NCBI RefSeq assembly: GCF_001590835.1
Contig: NZ_LTAQ01000006.1
Span: 556-64,555, forward strand
From: Bacillus gaemokensis
GTDB taxonomy: Bacteria > Bacillota > Bacilli > Bacillales > Bacillaceae_G
Direction of reading: 5' to 3'
DNA: 64,000 bases
The translations under genes were made by a program, and so were the position numbers. Below, piece by piece: positions 59,821-64,000 of this stretch (its first letter is position 1; each line of letters opens with the position of its first letter). Under the pieces are notes generated by a model. It was given only the letters and a program-made list of their open reading frames with translations, did no database searches and was not told the origin of the DNA.

Positions 59821-60612
59821 GTGAGGAAACAAAAATTTTTATTATTTATGTTATTAGGACTTTTAATGATGATAGTAGCTTGTGATAAGCAAGAAGAAGC
59901 TGAAACGAAACCAGTTCACGTGAAAAATGAAAAAAAACACGAGAAGAAGCAGAAGGAAAAAGAAGAAAAAGAAGAAGAGAAGAGTATGAACTTAATGGAT
60001 AAGCAATTATTGCTTTCCGCAACGCTTGGTGATACAGAAACGGCTATGAAGTTGATAAAAGATGGAGCAAATATAAATGTAACAGGTGATCAAGGAGAAA
60101 CACCAATCATGGCAGCGACGTATCACAATCATGTCGAGACAGTAAAAGCATTGATTGAAGCAGGAGCTGATATTGAATTACAAGATAAAAAACAAGATAA
60201 TCCGTTTCTTTATGCGAGTACAGAAGGATACGTTGATATTGTGAGGTTAACGATTGATGCAGGAACGAATACAAGGGAAATCAATCGTTCTGGTGGGACA
60301 GCACTTATTCCAGCAGCAGAGAGAGGACAAATAGAAGTTGTAAAAGAGCTATTAAATCGTACAGATATTGATGTGAATTATAAGAATGATCTTGGCTGGA
60401 CAGCATTGTTAGAAGCAATTGTGCTTGGCAATGGTAGTGAAAATCATAAACAAATTGTTCAGCTACTGATTGGTCATGGAGCAGATGTGAACATGGCTGA
60501 TCGTGAAGGGGTTACGCCTCTGCAGCATGCAGAAAAACGAGGATTTAAAGAAATTATTAATATGCTAAAGGTAGCAGGCGCAAATGAAATAATAAAACAA
60601 CCGACAGAATAA
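59821..60612 (+). CDS. Ankyrin-repeat lipoprotein
   Basis: A 263-residue lipoprotein starting GTG: signal FLLFMLLGLLMMIVACDKQ (lipobox IVAC), a charged linker rich in Glu and Lys, then five or so ankyrin repeats (DQGETPIMAATYHNHVETVK, DKKQDNPFLYASTEGYVDIV, NRSGGTALIPAAERGQIEVV, YKNDLGWTALLEAI, DREGVTPLQHAEKRGFKEII). Ankyrin repeats mediate protein binding; being lipid-anchored, it probably faces outside. AGGAGC precedes the GTG at 59821; an upstream ATG at 59782 overlaps the previous gene. Confidence 0.85.
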   Translation: MRKQKFLLFMLLGLLMMIVACDKQEEAETKPVHVKNEKKHEKKQKEKEEKEEEKSMNLMDKQLLLSATLGDTETAMKLIKDGANINVTGDQGETPIMAATYHNHVETVKALIEAGADIELQDKKQDNPFLYASTEGYVDIVRLTIDAGTNTREINRSGGTALIPAAERGQIEVVKELLNRTDIDVNYKNDLGWTALLEAIVLGNGSENHKQIVQLLIGHGADVNMADREGVTPLQHAEKRGFKEIINMLKVAGANEIIKQPTE

Positions 60613-60631
60613 TATAGATTATAAAGAAGAA

Positions 60632-60671
60632 AGACAAGGGCTCAAAAGTAATGAGCACTTGTCTTTTTTTT
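60632..60671 (+). terminator. Terminator after the ankyrin gene
   Basis: A 13-bp stem, AGACAAG...CTCA pairing with TGAG...CTTGTCT, with one mismatch, followed by seven T. Confidence 0.88.
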
Positions 60672-60888
60672 GCAGATGACTCTAATCATCCATTAACAGT
60701 TTAAGAGTATACTGTTATATTGCTTCCGAAGTAATCCATTTTCTATGTCCATATTTTGTTTAATTGTAAAAAAAATACAAAGAATATTAACGTGTGATTA
60801 ACACCTTGTTAACAAATCATCAAAACTAACTTAATAAATGAGTAATATAGTAAAGGTAACAAAATAACTAGGGTAGAGAACATTTGAG

Positions 60889-60990
60889 AACACCCACTTA
60901 CATAAAACAATCGGTCTATCTTTCTTAAATGGGCTCTAGTTTATAGAGTTTGTTTAAGAAGGAGGTTGTTCTATGTAAGTTGGTGTTTTT
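60889..60990 (+). promoter_or_regulatory. glpP leader with a long conditional terminator
   Basis: A 22-bp arm (60889-60910, starting AACACCCACTTACAT) pairs with 60966-60987 (ending TTGGTGTT) with two mismatches, then a T-rich tail. Inside lies a nested stem TTCTTAAA (60922-60929) with TTTAAGAA (60953-60960). This fits a GlpP-type antitermination leader ahead of glpP-ugp. The 60613-60888 gap holds only promoter sequence. Confidence 0.6.
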
Positions 60991-61039
60991 GATTTGATTA
61001 TATGTGTATTGATGATATGTAAAAAGTTGGAGGGGCGAA

Positions 61040-61609
61040 ATGTTTAAAGAACCTTACATCGCAATGATAAAAGATTGGAAAAAATATAAGACATTTAAAA
61101 GTTTACCTAAGACTGTTTTTCTTATGACGGGTTCAATGCTTGAATTACCAGAGCATGTTTATGAATTACAGAAAAATGGACATGATGTATTTTTACATTG
61201 TGATTTTATACAGGGGCTAAATACAAACACGGAAGAAGCGCTATTATATATTCACGAAGTAATTGGCGCTCAAGGTATTATTTCAACGAAAGGTTCTACC
61301 ATTCGAAATGCTAATAAGATTGGATTAAAGACCATTCAACGCATTTTCGTTGTAGATACATTATCTCTCACAAAATCAATCGAGAATTGTAAATTGACAA
61401 GGCCAAGTGCGGTGGAAATCATGCCTGGTATTATGCCTTCCATTATTAAGAAACTAGCAGAGAAATTAGAGTTTCCTATTATTGCAGGTGGATTAATTCA
61501 AACGAAAGAAGACGCGGAGATTGCGATTCATGCAGGAGCAAGTGCGATTTCAACAAGCCATTGTGAAGTATGGTTACAAGAGCAAAAGGGGGTGCAAACT
61601 GATGATTGA
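61040..61609 (+). CDS. glpP: GlpP, glycerol-3-phosphate-responsive antiterminator
   Basis: A 189-residue protein of the GlpP family, which binds leader mRNA when glycerol-3-phosphate is present and prevents termination. Motifs: VFLMTGSMLELPEHVYELQ, DFIQGLNTNTEEALLYI, SAVEIMPGIMPSIIKKL, FPIIAGGLIQTKEDAEIAI. GGAGGGG precedes the ATG. The gene overlaps ugpC by 8 bp and has a terminator-like leader, so it probably controls its own operon. Confidence 0.92.
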   Translation: MFKEPYIAMIKDWKKYKTFKSLPKTVFLMTGSMLELPEHVYELQKNGHDVFLHCDFIQGLNTNTEEALLYIHEVIGAQGIISTKGSTIRNANKIGLKTIQRIFVVDTLSLTKSIENCKLTRPSAVEIMPGIMPSIIKKLAEKLEFPIIAGGLIQTKEDAEIAIHAGASAISTSHCEVWLQEQKGVQTDD

Positions 61610-62699
61610 ATTAAGAAATGTGTCAAAAGTTTATAAAAATGCAAAGGAAATAGCAGTTGAAGATGTGTCGGTGCAGATTCGAAAAGGAGAGTTTTTTGTT
61701 CTAGTCGGCCCTTCTGGTTGTGGGAAAAGTACGTTATTGCGGATGATTGCAGGTCTAGAAGATATTACTTCTGGGGAGTTGCTTATTAATGAAACTGTTG
61801 CGAATAATTTAGATCCTAAAAATCGAAATCTATCAATGGTATTTCAAAATTACGCTTTATATCCACATTTGTCTGTAGAAGAAAATATTCTATTTGGCTT
61901 AAAGATACGGAAGGTTCCAAAAGCAGAACGACAAAAGCGGTTAATAGAAGCGGTGGAGATGGTAGGTCTTAAAGAATACGTGAAAATGAAACCAGGTCAA
62001 TTATCTGGTGGCCAAAGACAACGTGTTGCACTGGCGAGAGCGATTGTTAGCCAAGCGCCAATCTGTTTAATGGACGAACCCCTTTCTAATTTGGATGCAA
62101 AATTGCGTGCTCAAATGCGCATTGAAATTAGAGAAATTCAACAACGATTAGGTATTACGATGGTTTACGTCACCCATGATCAAATTGAGGCAATGACTAT
62201 GGGAGATCGCATCATGGTTTTAAATAAAGGTAGTATACAACAAGTAGGAACGCCCCTTGATATATATAATCATCCTGCAAATGAGTTTGTTGCAAGTTTT
62301 ATAGGTTCTCCTTCTATGAATATCAATGATGGAGAAGTTGCTAAAGAAATGGGTACATTACGCGTTGGTGAATTGCAAATTCCACTATCTGTAAGACAAT
62401 TAAAACTGTTACCAAAAGGGAATCTGCGTCTAGGAATTCGTCCTGAACACATCGTATTAGCCGAGGATGGACAAGAAGTTACATTGCAATCTGTTGAAGT
62501 ATTAGGAAATGAATCAATTTTAAATTTTATAGTAAATAAGAAAATATGGAGTGCAAAAGTAATTGGACAGCTACTTTTGAAAAAAGGTGACAAAGTAAAA
62601 TTACTATTTCCTAAAGAGAAATTATGCTTCTTTCGTAATGATACAAATGAAAGAATTCAATTAGTAACGGAAGAAGAGTTGAAGGTGGTGGCAAAATAA
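61602..62699 (+). CDS. ugpC: UgpC-like ABC transporter ATPase
   Basis: A 365-residue ATPase: Walker A GPSGCGKST, signature LSGGQRQRVALARAIV, Walker B CLMDEPLSNLDAKL, and a C-terminal OB regulatory domain. It is of the MsmK/UgpC class that powers sugar or polyol phosphate uptake. The ATG at 61602 with GGGGGTG before it fits the family start; an upstream in-frame extension from 61521 overlaps glpP. The preceding GlpP gene indicates glycerol-3-phosphate as substrate. Confidence 0.93.
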   Translation: MIELRNVSKVYKNAKEIAVEDVSVQIRKGEFFVLVGPSGCGKSTLLRMIAGLEDITSGELLINETVANNLDPKNRNLSMVFQNYALYPHLSVEENILFGLKIRKVPKAERQKRLIEAVEMVGLKEYVKMKPGQLSGGQRQRVALARAIVSQAPICLMDEPLSNLDAKLRAQMRIEIREIQQRLGITMVYVTHDQIEAMTMGDRIMVLNKGSIQQVGTPLDIYNHPANEFVASFIGSPSMNINDGEVAKEMGTLRVGELQIPLSVRQLKLLPKGNLRLGIRPEHIVLAEDGQEVTLQSVEVLGNESILNFIVNKKIWSAKVIGQLLLKKGDKVKLLFPKEKLCFFRNDTNERIQLVTEEELKVVAK

Positions 62700-63631
62700 T
62701 GATTGGGATAGGGAAGATACCAGTTCAAACTAGCATTTCGAGAAAGAAAGCACTATGGAGTAGAACGAGGGATTTACGAACAGGCTTATTATTTTTAGCA
62801 CCATCTATTTTATTGTTTGCAGTCTTTCTTTTTTATCCATTATTTCGGACGATGTACTATAGTTTCTATTTAACAGATGTTCATGGAGAGGCTAATTTAT
62901 TTGTCGGACTTGAAAATTATCAATATTTATTTTCGGATTCAAGTTTCTATCAAAGTGTAAAGTCAACTGTATTATTTGTTTTATACACAGTTCCAACTAG
63001 TATTCTATTTGCTTTATTTCTGGCATTAATTGCAAATGAAAAAATAAAAGGGATTGGATTGTTTCGCGTTTTGTTTTCTTCAACAATGGGGATTTCAGTA
63101 GCGGCTAGTGCAGTTATTTGGTTGTTTTTATTTCATCCTAGTGTAGGTTTATTCAATAACATACTAGGTGCTATGAATCTGCCAGCAATTGCATGGTTAA
63201 CAAGTCCTGACTGGGCTTTATTTTCGGTATCTGTTACAACAGTCTGGGTAAATACAGGGTTTGCGTTTTTAGTTATATTAGGTGGTTTACAAAATATTGA
63301 TCCAGCTTTATATGAGAGTGCATCTATTGATGGTGCTAGCTATTTACATAAACTTCGCCGCGTTACATTACCGATGTTATCACCAACTTTATTTTTTATT
63401 ATAACAGTAACTTTAATTAGCGCATTTCAAAGCTTTGGACAAATCGATATTTTAACACATGGTGGACCAAATGATGCAACGAATCTAATCGTATATTCCA
63501 TCTATAAAGAAGCCTTTGCAAATCATCAATTTGGTACAGCGAGTGCACAGGCGATGGTATTGTTTATTTTTATTTTCGTTGCTACATTACTCCAATTTAA
63601 GTTTACAGAGAGAAAGGTGCATTATAAATGA
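62699..63631 (+). CDS. ugpA: UgpA-like ABC transporter permease
   Basis: A 310-residue permease with about six spans. EAA loop: ALYESASIDGASYLHKLRRVTLPMLSP. The start overlaps the UgpC stop (TAATG). It pairs with UgpE as the two channel subunits. Family: carbohydrate-type permease 1 (MalF group). Confidence 0.93.
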   Translation: MIGIGKIPVQTSISRKKALWSRTRDLRTGLLFLAPSILLFAVFLFYPLFRTMYYSFYLTDVHGEANLFVGLENYQYLFSDSSFYQSVKSTVLFVLYTVPTSILFALFLALIANEKIKGIGLFRVLFSSTMGISVAASAVIWLFLFHPSVGLFNNILGAMNLPAIAWLTSPDWALFSVSVTTVWVNTGFAFLVILGGLQNIDPALYESASIDGASYLHKLRRVTLPMLSPTLFFIITVTLISAFQSFGQIDILTHGGPNDATNLIVYSIYKEAFANHQFGTASAQAMVLFIFIFVATLLQFKFTERKVHYK

Positions 63632-64000
63632 TCGTTAAAAGATGGAAACAACATGTCCTTTTATATACACTGCTCATTATTAGTGCAGCTATGGTCTTTT
63701 TCCCAGTTCTATATGCATTTTTGTTAGGTTTTATGACACCTGAAGATATTCAAATGAGAAGAGTGTTTCCAACACAATTTACATTCGATAATTTCGTACA
63801 TATCTTTCAGAAAGTACCGCTGTTCTCTTATTTATACAATAGTTTTATTGTGTCTACAGTAGTAATGATGGGACAACTTGTTGTGTCAAGCTTAGCAGCC
63901 TATGCATTTGTATTTCTTCATTTTAAAGGAAGAAATTTCATTTTCTTTTTATTTATTTCAACGATGCTTATTCCGTGGGAAGCAACCATGGTACCAAATT
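63628..64000 (+). CDS. ugpE: UgpE-like ABC transporter permease (partial)
   Basis: The first 124 codons of a MalG-type permease: IVKRWKQHVLLYTLLIISAA, AFLLGFMTPEDIQMRRVFPT, and the start of the third span. It is coupled to ugpA by ATGA. The gene runs off the right end of the window, and a substrate-binding protein gene (ugpB) is expected after it. Confidence 0.9.
   Translation, partial: MIVKRWKQHVLLYTLLIISAAMVFFPVLYAFLLGFMTPEDIQMRRVFPTQFTFDNFVHIFQKVPLFSYLYNSFIVSTVVMMGQLVVSSLAAYAFVFLHFKGRNFIFFLFISTMLIPWEATMVPN

Overview
The window is chromosomal DNA of a low-GC Gram-positive, almost certainly a member of the Bacillus cereus group. The backbone shows a long tRNA cluster, yebC, queG, trmL, the sporulation pair prkA-yhbH, a collagenase with a near-perfect PlcR box, a flotillin pair, a citrate two-component system with its transporter, and a GlpP-controlled ugp operon.

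Layout. 1-1100: twelve tRNA genes, ending in a terminator. 1.4-12 kb: housekeeping genes (YebC-like, peptidoglycan glycosyltransferase, DsbA-like protein, tRNA-Gly, QueG, amidase, TrmL, PAS-GGDEF-EAL protein, PrkA). 12.4-13.5 kb: yhbH. 13.4-41.35 kb: a mobile element of about 28 kb inserted inside the 3' end of yhbH. A 14-bp sequence (AACCAGTATAATCG) is repeated at both ends. The element supplies its own replacement C-terminus to yhbH, and the displaced native C-terminal codons remain at 41337-41486. 41.8-64 kb: backbone again, with an amino-acid ABC transporter (binding protein frameshifted), colA, nfeD-floT, an EcsC protein, citrate sensing and uptake, a nosDLYF-like operon, an alpha/beta hydrolase, an ankyrin lipoprotein, and glpP-ugpCAE running off the end.

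Inside the element there are several modules. (a) Broken gene fragments at 13.67-14.33 kb. (b) A complete Tn3-family transposon (14430-24592) with 38-bp inverted repeats and a 5-bp AAGTA duplication. It has a frameshifted transposase, a resolvase, and a cargo of an MFS exporter, ArsR and TetR repressors, three DJ-1/PfpI proteins and an MDR oxidoreductase. This cargo looks like an electrophile or carbonyl stress set, and two promoters share an operator motif. (c) A minimal lanthipeptide locus: a leader-plus-core precursor and a lyase-kinase-cyclase synthetase with zinc ligands. (d) An unrecognised, translationally coupled two-gene cassette (29592-32017) bordered by IS remnants. (e) The recombination module: one leftward large serine recombinase, a tandem overlapping pair of large serine recombinases, a small Xre regulator and two small proteins. 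(f) At the extreme right end, a compact three-gene operon encoding a PD-(D/E)xK-like nuclease with an inserted winged helix, a Ser/Thr protein kinase, and a probable TIM-barrel protein. This looks like an undescribed defence-type system.

The strongest candidates for something new are the three-gene cassette (38628-41298), the C-terminus-swapping integration into a sporulation gene by what may be a paired serine recombinase system, the unknown two-gene cassette and the lanthipeptide locus. All functional statements come from reading motifs and gene order; no database search was possible.
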